Origin: Larus michahellis | Taxonomy: Eukaryota; Chordata; Aves; Charadriiformes; Laridae | Assembly (NCBI RefSeq): GCF_964199755.1 | Contig: NC_133913.1 | Location: 5,992,201 to 6,056,200, forward strand | Direction: 5' to 3' | DNA: 64,000 bases | Shown: in pieces, positions 1 to 30,961 of the stretch | Position numbering within the stretch: position 1 is the first letter of the stretch | Layout of the letters: every line of letters starts with the position of its first letter | Position numbers and translations under genes: made by a program | Notes under the pieces: generated by a model | Told to the model about the DNA's origin: nothing | What the model saw: the letters and a program-made list of their open reading frames with translations, nothing else | Databases searched by the model: none

Positions 1-594
1 CACATAGCAGAGCCCGATCCGCCGCTGCTCACCTCTCACCCCACAGCGGTCGCATCTGCTCCAGTCCCAGAAGGTGGTGAAGAAGCTGAAGAGCTTCTCC
101 CTGAAGTTGTCCTGGACGTGCTGGCCACTGTCCAAAAAAGCCACCGTGATATGCTTGGTGGGCTGCACGTCCACATCGTAGCCATAAAAGAAGTCCCCTT
201 TCTTAGTGCCACACAGGTAGTGGCCCGAGTCCGTCACTTGGGCTTGGAAGACAATGAGACTGAACATCCGGATACTGAAACGCTTCAGGATGTTGCTGCT
301 CACGTTGATATGTTGGGAGTCAATAACTACGGTGCCAGCAAAGTCCGTCAGGACCGTGGTTTTGTGGCTGCCCATGTTCTTCTGGAAGTACCAGACGACA
401 GAAGAGACCTCTTTGGGCTTGCAGTTGCAGGGGAGCTCGAAGGTCATGTCAGCCAAGTAAGCAGCATTGTCAAACATCAGGAAAGCGGGACAAGCCATTC
501 TACTGAACACATCTCCTTTATCTTCAATCGCAAAAGCATGGAGAACACCTACCATGCAGAGGAGAAGGGCAGCTCCTGGCAGCCTCGTCTCCAT
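1..594 (-). CDS. FAM187A: FAM187A, 5' part (Ig-like V-type membrane protein), runs off the left edge
   Basis: Reading the minus strand from an ATG at 594-592 gives 198 uninterrupted codons to the window edge, with no stop, so the gene continues leftwards. Residues 1-20 form a hydrophobic signal peptide ending in VLHA. Residues about 35-145 form an Ig V-type fold: cysteines at 56/58, Trp68, and the diagnostic D-S-G-H-Y-L-C motif at 122-128. A sequon N-V-S lies at 97-99. The stretch [16 protein letters not shown] and the W[12 protein letters not shown] segment near 178-190 match my memory of mammalian FAM187A, a single-pass membrane protein whose function is not established. The second Ig-like domain and membrane anchor are outside the window. 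It lies on the same strand as CCDC103, as in mammals. A possible splice acceptor (CTGACTGCAG on the minus strand, exon from 609) sits just upstream of the start, so a 5' non-coding exon is likely. Confidence 0.9.
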   Translation of the reverse strand, partial: METRLPGAALLLCMVGVLHAFAIEDKGDVFSRMACPAFLMFDNAAYLADMTFELPCNCKPKEVSSVVWYFQKNMGSHKTTVLTDFAGTVVIDSQHINVSSNILKRFSIRMFSLIVFQAQVTDSGHYLCGTKKGDFFYGYDVDVQPTKHITVAFLDSGQHVQDNFREKLFSFFTTFWDWSRCDRCGVRGEQRRIGLCYV

Positions 595-1038
595 CGCGCC
601 GGGCGGTGTCTGCAGTCAGCAGAACCAACCCAGCCACCGCGTCCTCGGCAGGGACGGCAGGAACCCGCACGAGGGGTTGGCAGTGCCAGCGCCGGGCAGG
701 GACAGCGCACACACCACCTCGCTCAACAAAGATGGGGTTTGCAAATGACTCACCCGCCCATAGCGCACGTGGCTGACAGCAGGGATCAAAACAGCGGCTG
801 AATATCCCATCTCTGCTGAATATCGGCTGGGAAGCAATCCGTCCTGCCCCGGGGCAGGCTGTCCCCTGGGACACGGACTCTAGAACCTCCGCTCTCTCCC
901 AGCTGCTGTAGAGTGTGGTTGGCTGCGCCCCGGGCAACGAGCTCGTTCGTGCAGCTCAGCTAGAGAGGGAAGATGCAGTGATGGAAAGCGTGGTGGGAAT
1001 AAGGGAACCACCAATGTCTTTTTGGAAGACTTGTGCAG
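595..1038. other. Region upstream of FAM187A, no gene seen
   Basis: This is the promoter-side or 5' intron sequence of FAM187A. It contains the putative acceptor at 610-611 and short chance ORFs on both strands. I see no conserved coding segment, repeat family or canonical promoter motif. Confidence 0.5.
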
Positions 1039-2120
1039 TTAAGTATTAATTATTTCTCTGCTCCCTCTGAGCACAATGAACCCAGTCCCTCCTCCGACGG
1101 CAGCTGACCTCTGTAGCCCAGAAGAGGTTTCAAACACGGTATTTAGACTTCTACATCCTCTCTGTTGGCTTTCCAAGGGTTTGTGTGTGGAAGCCGCTCC
1201 GCACAGGTAATGTTTGATTCCCCCTCTCCGAGTGATCAAGCGAGGCTTTTTGTTCACTGATGCTGGAACCAGCCCTGGAGGTGTCTTAAGTGCATCTCTC
1301 CTACAGTGAAGGTGAGATATTTGCTCCCCGCTGACTCTGGCTGGACTTTCAGCTCCGCTTTTGGCCCTTCTTGAGCAGATGCTCAGATCAGACCATGAAC
1401 TGGCTGATCGGGAAATGGACCCCAGCTGGTCTAACAGCCTGTCCTCCCGTAAACGTTCATCCAGCCTCTCCTGTACTTCATTTCTCCTGAGTCTTCTCAC
1501 CAAACCGTGGGGATTTTTGCCCTTCCCCAGGCGATGGGGATGCAGCAGGCTGCTCCCATCCTTGACATCGGATGTGAGTGCAAGCCCTGAGCCTCGGGAC
1601 TGCTGAAAGCACTGTGCCTGTTCCCACCAGAGCTGTAACCGTCGTGCCAGGGCTGTTGATGCATCAACATCCTCCATCCTGACCTTAGGAAACTCCAAGA
1701 TCTTCGTTGTTTTGTTTAAGGCTTCAGCTTTCTGCTTTCTGCTAGTCCTTGGGTTTGCAAGCGCTAGGCAAAGGCAAGAGGAATGGCACCCACAACAGAT
1801 CGCAGGGACACAGATGTCCCCAAGATAGATGCCACAAAGCCCAACATTCACTTGACAGGCCTCAGAGAATTTAGGTGCCCAGTGGTTTCTACAGAGAAGG
1901 TGGGAGAGGGATGGTTAGAGTCTGCCAGGGTGACTACATTTTGCTCCTCTAGCTGGGTTTTGCAAGAAAACAGACCTGACAGTAGTTTTTGAGCTGAATT
2001 CAAGGGAGTCTGAGCACGATAATATACATTGGGCTCCTCAGCACACTTGGGAGAAGCCTGAGGATCCTCCCAGACCAGAACTGCAGGAGAGCTCGGTGGG
2101 CAGGTGCTGAGCTGTGCCAT
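1039..2120 (-). CDS. Unidentified protein-like open region, possibly two exons of an unknown gene
   Basis: On the minus strand, 1,039-1,851 is open for 270 codons in sequence that is not especially GC-rich. A second open stretch in another frame, 1,848-2,120, lies directly upstream. Both read like real protein: charged, with a likely amphipathic helix (N-E-V-Q-E-R-L-D-E-R-L-R-E-D-R-L-L-D-Q-L) followed by a Ser/Arg-rich tail. A 110-nt intron can be drawn with donor at 1,851 (AA|GTGAAT) and acceptor at 1,742 (GACTAG|C). It would keep the frame and remove the unlikely first residues of the 270-codon ORF. A pyrimidine-rich acceptor at 1,764 (CTTTGCCTAG) is stronger but does not join this donor in frame. 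I do not recognise the family. It lies between FAM187A and CCDC103 on their strand, so it could be an alternative exon, a lineage-specific gene, a decayed gene or chance. No clear start or poly(A) signal is seen. Confidence 0.25.
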
Positions 2121-2643
2121 GTGAGGGCCTCTCTGAAGCCTGCAGCCAAAGCAGAAAGGCTACTCAATTTAGACACAGTGTTAGACAGCCCTGGAGAGTC
2201 TCTTTGTTGGAGCGAGGCCTGCCAGTTCTTTCTAAATTTCAATTTATGTGAAATTTCAGCAAATCAGCGTCTGAGATCATAGGACCATGAGGTGATGGGT
2301 TTACCCCATGCCTTGCTAGTTGGGGTAGAATAATGAAATAGCTGATCGGAACAGTCCCAGACATCCCACCTTGCACAGCACTTCCACCTCCATCAGCCCA
2401 TTCTACCTTCAGAGTTTGTTAAACATGACGTGTCATTGATTACGTTTCTTAAAACCCCCACCGAGACAACGGACAGAGATGAAAAAGGTAAGGGATGATT
2501 TGGGTTTTGGTTTCGCTTTCAAAAAGAGCAGCCTAGATTTTTCTTTCCCCCACTTTTCTCCTCATCTAAGAGATCCTGACAGAGCTGTTCTGCGAGGACA
2601 CCCTGCCCCAGAGATCACAACACACTCCTCTCGGTAACTAACC

Positions 2644-2649
2644 TTTATT
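2644..2649 (-). terminator. CCDC103: CCDC103 poly(A) signal (AATAAA)
   Basis: The plus strand reads TTTATT here, so the minus strand carries canonical AATAAA about 155 nt beyond the CCDC103 stop codon. This is a normal distance for a short 3' UTR and suggests CCDC103 ends before the downstream minus-strand sequence. Confidence 0.6.
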
Positions 2650-2802
2650 TGCGCGGAACTAGCGCTCTGGGTGGCTCCCAGGTAGAGAGAAATGTACAGC
2701 CATGTTCAGAAGTATCCGATTTACCTGTCTCGCACAATGTCTGCTGCTGAATTCAAGCTCTTTTGCACTCTGGTTCTGCTCGACCCTGCTGCCTCTGCTC
2801 CT

Positions 2803-5800
2803 TCAGTTGACCTGGTAACATTTCATCAGCTCCATCACTATGCTCTCCTCAGCTTCCTTTCGCTTCGTGAGGTGGGCTTCCCACTCTGCTTCGCAGCCGG
2901 CTGGTCTGCTGGGATGGCCAGCAGTCCCAAAGCTCTGCAGCTTCCTAAACAAATCCCTGCTGCTCTCCTTCTCCGACTCACTCAGAAGATCCACGTTTAA
3001 CCCGAAGCGCTTGGTGCCCGAAAGGCTCTCTAAGATCTGAAGAACGGCATCTCTGTCTTCATGACAGACGTTCTCTGCCAGCACCGTAAGGAATTCACCC
3101 AGGAGGCCAAAGCCCAAGTCAGCCTGAAAGATTCTGCCCAAGGCCTTTCCTCCCAGTTCAAGCAAAAACTGGTATTTTTCTTTTCCGCTTTTTAAGCATC
3201 TGCGCCAATCTCTGTAAAATTCGGCAGAGGTTCCAGGCAGTTGATCCAGCTCCTGAAGGAAAAAAATAGTTACCAGTTCCTTTTGGTTTGTTCCCACTTG
3301 AAGATTTTTGTCGCCACCCCCCTCCCCGATCAGCCTGTGGATGGCTGAGATGTTTTTAATCCAGGCTTTGACAGCATGAAGGGCTGCATAAAGCCTGTGA
3401 GGTGGCCATACACAAAGACAAAGAAATACCAGGTTCCTCAAGCCCCAGAGAAACCAGAGAACTTCAGGGGAAAATAACGGAAGAATGGATGACACACGAA
3501 GCCCAGCATGGACGAACACAGATCAGTCGTGGAGTAACCCCAACCCTAACCAGAACCAGACACGCTGCCCACTCCGGATCCACCATCACCGCTCGGGAAG
3601 GGATCTCCTGGAGAGCGGAGTAGTTCAGTGTAAACCTCTGCTTCATCTCGAGCACTGTGAGGCAAATCAGAGTGAGGAGATAAAAGAGACGTAAACCCCA
3701 GAAAACACGCAGGTGGACCTAACGCACCGTCTCGTCACATGCTGCCTTCGTACGGGTCTGCGGCAGAGAGTTCGAGCTACAAGAGAGAGCCAAGCTCAAT
3801 GTGGCATCTCCAGATAAAAGGAAATCCTGTTTTGTACAATATGTAATTGAACTGCTGAACTCATCACCGCTGGCTTAACTGACGCACAGACTGAAGGAGG
3901 ATTAAAATGTTTAGGCTTTTATACCGATAGCGAGAACAAGGCACAGCAACATCAGGCTGTGTCTAAACACAAGACAGAGGAGCCCTGGAGATCAGAGCCC
4001 GAGCGCTAACGGGATTAGGAACAGAATTTACTCTGGGGAGATCATTGCTCAGTCCAAGAAAACACAAAGCTGCCTAGAAGAGCTGCAAAAAGATCTCACA
4101 ATAAACAGGCAAATGAAATTTGGCGTCAAAAAAATCCATGAGAAACATCCCCGGCTCCACGTCCAGCGACCAGGACTCTCCCGCGTGGGCTGAGTCCACC
4201 GAAGGGGGCAGGACAGACGTCACTCAAATCACAAATGACCGGGATAGAAAATGTTTAGTCACGATTTCCCACATGTGAAGAACTAAGGAGCACCCAGTGA
4301 AGTCATCAGGCAGCAGGTTTTAAACAAAACAACACTTTTTCGTATCATGCATAATTAAACCGCAGGGTGAGAAAGAACTGGCTGCCTTCACGGAAGATCC
4401 GCGGTCTGCAGCTATTAAACGTGATGATCCAGATGCACAACGCTGGCTCGCGGGCTCCAAACTGCAGCCAGCTGGAGGAGTGCGGTCAAGGGAGGGCACT
4501 CTTCCCCAAGAATCTGTTACTGGCCACCATCAGAGGCAGGGTATTGGGAGCTCTGGTCCGACGCTGTGCAGCTGGTCTTAGATTCCCACAGGGCTGAAGC
4601 AGACTCTTCTCGGAGCAGCTGGTGCAAGCTCTTCTCAGACACAAAGGAAGGGCCAAGACTGAACCCTGTGGTTGTCTAAACACCAACGTTCCTGGGGACT
4701 TTAAGGGCTTGCTCACATGTAGAGATATTTCTGAATCACTCTCGCATTTTAAAATAATACCCAAATTATTCTGGAGTAATTTTTAGATGTGGACAAAGTC
4801 CTGGAAAGCTTCTCCCTCACCTGGGGTATTTCCACGTCGCTGGCTTGTGGGGCCTTGGCGTGGACTGCACAGGGATTCCACAGCACGTTCCTCCTCATAC
4901 CCATCTTGTCCTTTTTCTCCAGGGGCTTCAGGTGTGATGCCAGCACGATGTTCCTGCAGGCAACAAGAAGGGGATGGGATATTTACCAAGATCAAATACT
5001 TTGAGGCTTTGAGCTTCTTCCCCGAGGCAATTTCTGAGTTTGGGCCATAGGTATCACCCAGAGGGACCCGGACAGGCTGGAGGAGTGGGCCCATGTGAAT
5101 CTCATGAACTTCAACAAGGCCCAGTGCAAGGTCCTGCAGCTGCACTGGGGCAATCCTCAATATCAATACAGACTTGGGGATGAAGGGATGGAGAACAGCT
5201 CTGCCGAGAAGGACCTGGGGATACTGGTGGTTGAAAAATTGGACATGACCTGGCAACGTGCACTGGCAGCCCAGAAACCCCCCGCAGCCTGGGCTGCATC
5301 CCCAGCAGCGTGGGCAGCAGGGCGAGGGGGGGATTCTGTCCCTCTGCTCCCCTCGGGGGAGACCCCCCTGCAGCGCTGCCTCCAGCTCTGGGGCACCAAC
5401 AGCAGAAGGACACGGAGGTGTTGGAGCGGGGCCAGAGGAGGCCCCGGAGATGCTGGGAGGGCTGGAGCCCCTCTGCTGTGGGGACAGGCTGAGAGAGCTG
5501 GGGGGGTTCAGCCTGGGGAAGAGAAGGCTCCGGGGAGACCTTGGAGCCCCTTCCAGTCCCTAAAGGGGCTCCAGGAAAGCTGGGGAGGGACTCTGGATCA
5601 GGGAGGGGAGCCATGGGACGAGGGGGAAGGGTTTTAAACTGAAAGAGGGGAGATTGAGATGAGATCTGAGGAGGAAATTCTTTGCTGTGAGGGTGGTGAG
5701 CCCCTGGCCCAGGTTGCCCAGAGAAGCTGTGGCTGCCCCATCCCTGGAGGGGTTCAAGGCCAGGTTGGCCGGGGCTTGGAGCAACCTGGGCTGGTGGGAG

Positions 5801-7672
5801 GTGTCCCTGCCCAGGGCAGGGGGTGGCACTGGGTGGCCTTTAAGGTCCCTTCCCACCCAAACCAGTCCATGATTCTGTGATTCTATCAAACAAGATCAGG
5901 ATTCAAATGACATCATGAAACATCAGAGATGAGTCAGAGGAAAACAGAAGATATTGCATGGGGCACTCGACAGGCACATCCTCCTCACACACTCAGTGTT
6001 AATCCAGTCATTAGGACCAACGAGGCAGGAATCTCCTCGCAGCACCATGGTTCCTATTCCTCCCCAGCACGGGGGACGGCTCACTCCCCAGGAGCTGGGC
6101 ATTTCCACCCAACACTTCCTCCAGAGCCTGACGAACTGGCAGGGCATCGTTTCCTCCTGCCTTTTTCTCAGGGTACCCTGAAGTTTCTGTGGCTTTGGGA
6201 CTTCTGGAGGAAAGACCCTAAATTCTTACAGCACCTCGGGCTCGGGACTGCTTCATAGCTTGCAGCGTGCTGGGCAGGTACGTTTTTGTGGATTCATTTG
6301 AATTCGTCATCTTATTACACTGACATCTGTGACTTAACTACAGCAGCCCCGACTCAGTGGCTAATGTGGTTCCTCACATCCCGTGGGATGAATCCCTGCG
6401 GTTAATCCTCCCAACAACCAGCAGGAGATCTTTGAAGGGCTCCTGGTCTCTGCTCCTGTGCTAGTGTGGGCTACGCCAGTGAAGATGCTGCACTCACAGA
6501 GAGAAGCTGCTCCGTTCCCTCCCTCAGATTATTTCTACTGTTACCAAAACACTGATAAAACAGCTTAAAATCACTCGGGAATCCTTTTATAGGACTGGCG
6601 AGAAGGCTGGGGGGGAAAACGCCAATTTAGAGAGTTTTCCTGCCTTTCAGGGATCAGATGGCATGACCGAATGCAGGCAGAGATGAAGCCATGAAAGGAA
6701 TTTGATCTAGTCCCATATAAGTCTACCAAGGGGTGGGGAAAGTTCCAGACGGATCTATAGGTGGATCCAGGACTTTGGCAGGCGTTGGGAATGCCTCCAC
6801 AGAGCATCCCTGCCATCCCCGGGCCACAAGCCTACTCCCAAACCACCTTGGACGAAGCGGTGATGGGTTTGGGAGCACAAACACGCTGGGTGGGATGCAC
6901 GGGGACACGCATCACCCTCTTCTTCTGCACCACCCCCATGGCATGGGATGTGTGGGGAGGAAAGGGAGGGCAGGGCAGGCTGGCAGGGCTGGGAGGGTGG
7001 GTGGGAATGCAGAGAGAGGACACCAGGCTGGAAAGCGGACACCATGCCATCCCACTGCTGGTCCACAGCTTGGCCACCATGGGGACCTGCCAAGGAGCTG
7101 GCTGTTCCAGGTGGGAAGAGCTGAGATCTTAGCCCCCCCACATCAACACGATGATTTTTTGGAGGGCAAATCTTAAACAAGGCTGAGATTCTGTCCTACT
7201 GGGGCTCTGTGACACGGGGTCAGGACCCCCGAAGCCGGGTTTGCTGCCCCGCCAAGCCGCGTTCACGTTCCCCTGGAGCAGAAAGCACAGATAATCAGCT
7301 CAATCCCCTCTCAGAGCAAGGTTTGAGCTCAAAACCCGCCGGGTGACCTTGTCTCTTGAGAGGTCCCAAAATCGAAGCTTCAAAAGAAAGAGCTCCACGG
7401 GTCGGAGCCCGTGGGCTGGGTTGGCCCCGTGGCACTCGGCACCGAGCAAGGTGACGGCATCGACGAAGCCCGTCGGGGTAGGGAGGGACCCGAATCCGCC
7501 CCCCCCGTCCCGGGTGTCCCCCGCCGGACCTGAACTCCTGGTAGGAGGGGACGCGCTGGCGCAGGGCCCGCAGCTTGGCGTCGTTCTCCCGCTCCCGCCT
7601 GGCGTCGGCCGCCACCGCCGCCCGCAGCTCCCGCTCCAGCGCCGCAGGGTCCAGGGCCCCGTCCGCCTCCAT
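2803..7672 (-). CDS. CCDC103: CCDC103, dynein-arm assembly factor, complete (3 coding exons)
   Basis: Coding exons on the minus strand are 7672-7530, 4953-4821 and 3252-2803: 726 nt, giving 241 residues plus TGA (the human protein is about 242). Junctions are TTCAG|gtccgg to ctgcag|GAACATC (residue Arg48 split) and CCCCAG|gtgagg to ccttcag|GAGCTGG (phase 0). Exon 1 begins M-E-A-D-G-A-L and encodes a coiled coil rich in Glu, Arg and Ala. Exon 2 carries the conserved [10 protein letters not shown]. Exon 3 encodes the RPAP3_C-type helical domain (about residues 98-190), with F-Y-R-D-W-R-R and the G-F-G-L-L-G-E-F core, and ends Y-Q-V-N. CCDC103 is needed to assemble or attach outer dynein arms in motile cilia. 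The ATG at 7672 has a good context (GGGATGG). The frame is open further upstream, but residues there are not conserved. Intron 1 holds a young CR1. The gene is head-to-head with EFTUD2, as in mammals. Confidence 0.95.
3253..4820 (-). other. CCDC103: CCDC103 intron 2
   Basis: This GT-AG intron on the minus strand lies between coding exons 2 and 3. I see no repeat family or nested gene. The ORFs here are short and not protein-like. Confidence 0.8.
5048..5884 (+). mobile_element. CR1 LINE, 3' part, young copy in CCDC103 intron 1
   Basis: The segment begins near the end of the CR1 reverse-transcriptase frame ([17 protein letters not shown] type, 5,086-5,150). It runs through the 3' UTR (GCCCCTGGCCCAGGTTGCCCAG, then GGTCCCTTCCCACCCAAACC) to the CR1 terminal repeat GATTCTGTGATTCT at 5,871-5,884. 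It is 5'-truncated, as is usual for CR1, and antisense to CCDC103. It is nearly identical to the copies at 27,850 and 33,208. Overlapping long ORFs on both strands arise from its high GC content and are not genes. Confidence 0.93.
5885..7529. other. CCDC103: Remainder of CCDC103 intron 1, no gene seen
   Basis: This is unique sequence, GC-rich from about 6,730. Several overlapping GC-driven ORFs (for example 6,733-7,176) lack protein-like composition and are not supported. I see no recognisable repeats. Confidence 0.6.
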
Positions 7673-7739
7673 CCCGGCCCCCGCAGGGACCCCTGAGGCC
7701 TGTGGGGACGGGGATGGGGGGAGGGACACAGGGGACGGG

Positions 7740-8275
7740 GTGCAGAGGGACCCCACTCCTGTCGTGACAGCCCTGCCGGGGCTGGCCTTGGAGACCTCAC
7801 TCCTGTCACGACAGTCCTGCAGGGCCGGCCCCGGGGATCCCACTCCTGTTGCGACAACCCTTGCTCTTATTGTGATAGTCCCGACAGAGCCGGCCTTGGG
7901 AACCCCACTCCTGTCGTGACAGTCCTGCCGGGCCGCACACACCACCAGCCCCAGGGGACCTCACTCCCGTCGCAACAGCCCTGCCAGGCCGGGCACATGG
8001 ATGGCAATCGGGAACCCCACTACAATCGTGACAGCCCCACCGGGCCCCGGAGTCCCTCACTCTGTCGCGACAGCCCCGCGGGGCCCCGACACACCGCCAG
8101 CCCTTGGAGCCCCTCACTCTATCGCGACAGCCCCCCCGGCCCCCGGGGTCCCTCACTCTGTCGCGACAGCCCCGCGGGGCCCCGACACACCGCCAGCCCT
8201 TGGAGCCCCTCACTCTATCGCGACAGCCCCCCCGGCCCCCGAGGTCCCTCACTCTATCGCGACAGCCCCGAGCTC
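7740..8275. repeat. Promoter minisatellite with TGTCGCGACA-type palindromic core
   Basis: Roughly eleven imperfect units of about 40-60 bp each carry a core like CTCACTCYTGTCGYGACAGYCC. Cores occur, for example, near 7,763, 7,807, 7,849, 7,912, 8,028, 8,063, 8,111, 8,159, 8,207 and 8,256. The right part contains a 96-bp higher-order unit repeated almost exactly (TCCCTCACTCTGTCGCGACA at 8,053 and 8,149). Left-hand cores show CG to TG or CA changes, consistent with CpG decay, while right-hand cores keep intact TCGCGA. The long ORFs overlapping it are repeat artefacts. Confidence 0.85.
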
Positions 8276-8479
8276 CCGCCGCCACGCGCGGGCTCCCCTC
8301 CCGTCGCCATAGCGACCGTGCAGCGCGGGGAGGCCCCGGCGGGGCTGCCCCAGACGCGCCTGATCGAAGCGGCCCAGCCGCCCCCAGCTCCCCGGACCGA
8401 CCCGCGGCCACCGGGACCCCGCCGGCACCTCCCGCGGCTTCGTCCGCCCCTTCTCCCTCGGCGTCGGCGCTGACGGCGG

Positions 8480-8592
8480 GCGCGGGGGACGGAGGGGGGT
8501 CTCTGTGGCGACAGGCAGCGAGGGCAGCCCGGGGGCCTTCCGCGGCGGTGTCGGCGGCGCCGGCGGCGAGGGCAGCGCGGGCAGCGCGGCGG
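8480..8592 (+). other. EFTUD2: Candidate non-coding first exon of EFTUD2 (5' end unknown)
   Basis: A donor-like site GCGCGGCGG|GTGAGAGC ends at 8,592, and the first coding exon has an acceptor at 9,145. EFTUD2 needs a 5' UTR exon, and this is the best donor in the CpG island. The start coordinate is approximate. A second possible donor (GGTAGGCC) occurs near 8,623. Confidence 0.35.
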
Positions 8593-8604
8593 GTGAGAGC
8601 GGGA

Positions 8605-9075
8605 GCGGGGCCGGGGCTGGGGTAGGCCCGGGGGGGCCGGGGCTGGGGTAGGCCCGGGGGGACCGGAACGGGGGCGGGGAGGGCGCGTCGGGGCTCTCGG
8701 GGTCGTGCAGGGCTCCGGGGAGGGGTGGGCGGGAAGGCCTGGGGGGTTGCGCACGGTGCCGGCCGCGGCCGGGGAACCACGGGGATCGGGAAGCCGAGGA
8801 GGGGCCGGGGGAGGGATCCGGGGAGGGGGCGGTGAGGGCGGGGGAGGGATCCGGGGTGGGTGGGGGCGCTCGGCGGGCGGGACGGGGCCCTCAGGGCGGT
8901 GCGGGGCTCCGGGGGTGGTGCACGGTGCAGGCCGGGGTCGGGGTCAGGGCCGGGGGACCGCGGGATCCGGGGAGGGGGCGATGAAGGCGGAGGGCGCTGG
9001 GCGGGCCGGGGGTCGTGCACGGTGCAGGCCGGGGTCAGGATCCGGGCCGGGAGCCCCGGTGCTGGGCAGCGGTGG
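8605..9075. repeat. G-rich degenerate minisatellite in EFTUD2 intron 1
   Basis: The plus strand is strongly G-biased, with repeated phrases such as GCCGGGGCTGGGGTAGGCCC (twice, from about 8,610), GGGGGAGGGATCCGGGG (three times, 8,809-8,860 and near 8,970) and CACGGTGCAGGCCGGGGTC (8,920 and 9,018). The units are irregular. Many GGG runs give quadruplex potential on the non-template strand just downstream of the promoter. Confidence 0.65.
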
Positions 9076-9146
9076 GTGCTGTGGGTGGCTCGGGCAGGGA
9101 GCTCTGGGGGTGCGGGACAGGATCCACACGTTCCCGCCTCCCCAGC

Positions 9147-30361
<21,215 letters not shown>

Positions 30362-30961
30362 ACCCGCTCCCGCGGCGTGAGGGCTGACCCGAGGCCTGGC
30401 CGGCGTCTGTCTGTCCTTCCCCATCCCTGCTTGCCCAGCCCTGGCTCCTGGATGCTCGGGGCACGCAGGGAACCGCTCCTCAGGTCGCTCTTTCCTGGCT
30501 GTAGAAGTCTCCCTGGGCATTCGTGGACTGGGCGGGCGCTCAGGGCCTGCCCCGTGCGGGGAGCAGCCCCGAGCGCTGATGCTTTTTGTAGTCTGCAGCC
30601 GTTGTGGCATCCAGCGAGGAGATTTTTTTTTTTTCCCTTTGGATAGGCTCTCTCCAGGCGCAGGGGTTATCCCCGGCTGCAGCAGAGCAGCCCGAATATA
30701 ATGGCAAGATTACTAAGGACTGCGAGTAGACGTGCGTCAAGCATTTGGGCTTTCTGCTCACCCTCTCCTGGCTGCCGGGGGTGGGGATGTTTTGCTTTGG
30801 GCAAAGCACGTCCGTGGGCAGCTGAGGAAGGTGGGGATGCTGGTGGGGGGCAGCGCTTCTACCAGCCTCCCCAGGAGAAGAGGCAAGTGCGGCTTTTACC
30901 TTTTTTGTACACCCTTTTTGAACCCTTGTAAACGTTTAATACAAACTTCCAGGCCGGGGCT
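30362..30961 (+). other. EFTUD2: EFTUD2 3' UTR with probable variant poly(A) signal
   Basis: This sequence follows the TGA and has no further conserved coding. The only poly(A)-signal-like motifs are weak variants: AATATA at about 30,695 and AATACA at 30,938-30,943. No canonical AATAAA is present here, so the transcript end is uncertain. Confidence 0.5.

Larger units (their letters stand above)
7673..8592. promoter_or_regulatory. Probable bidirectional CpG-island promoter of CCDC103 and EFTUD2
   Basis: This very GC- and CpG-rich stretch lies between the CCDC103 start codon (minus strand) and the first EFTUD2 intron (plus strand). The head-to-head arrangement is conserved in mammals. There is no TATA box. 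It contains a minisatellite with repeated TGTCGYGACA palindromes and, near 8,300-8,590, the densest CpG run, where transcription starts are most likely. The exact start sites cannot be read from sequence. Confidence 0.6.

Noticed and set aside
3540-3556. CCCCAACCCTAACCAGAACC, telomere-like
   Set aside because: Only one CCCTAA unit is present, with no tandem array.
7295-9020. Long ORFs around the EFTUD2/CCDC103 CpG island (404 codons minus, 185 plus)
   Set aside because: They are GC- and repeat-driven. Only the part from 7,672 to 7,530 on the minus strand is real coding sequence (CCDC103 exon 1).
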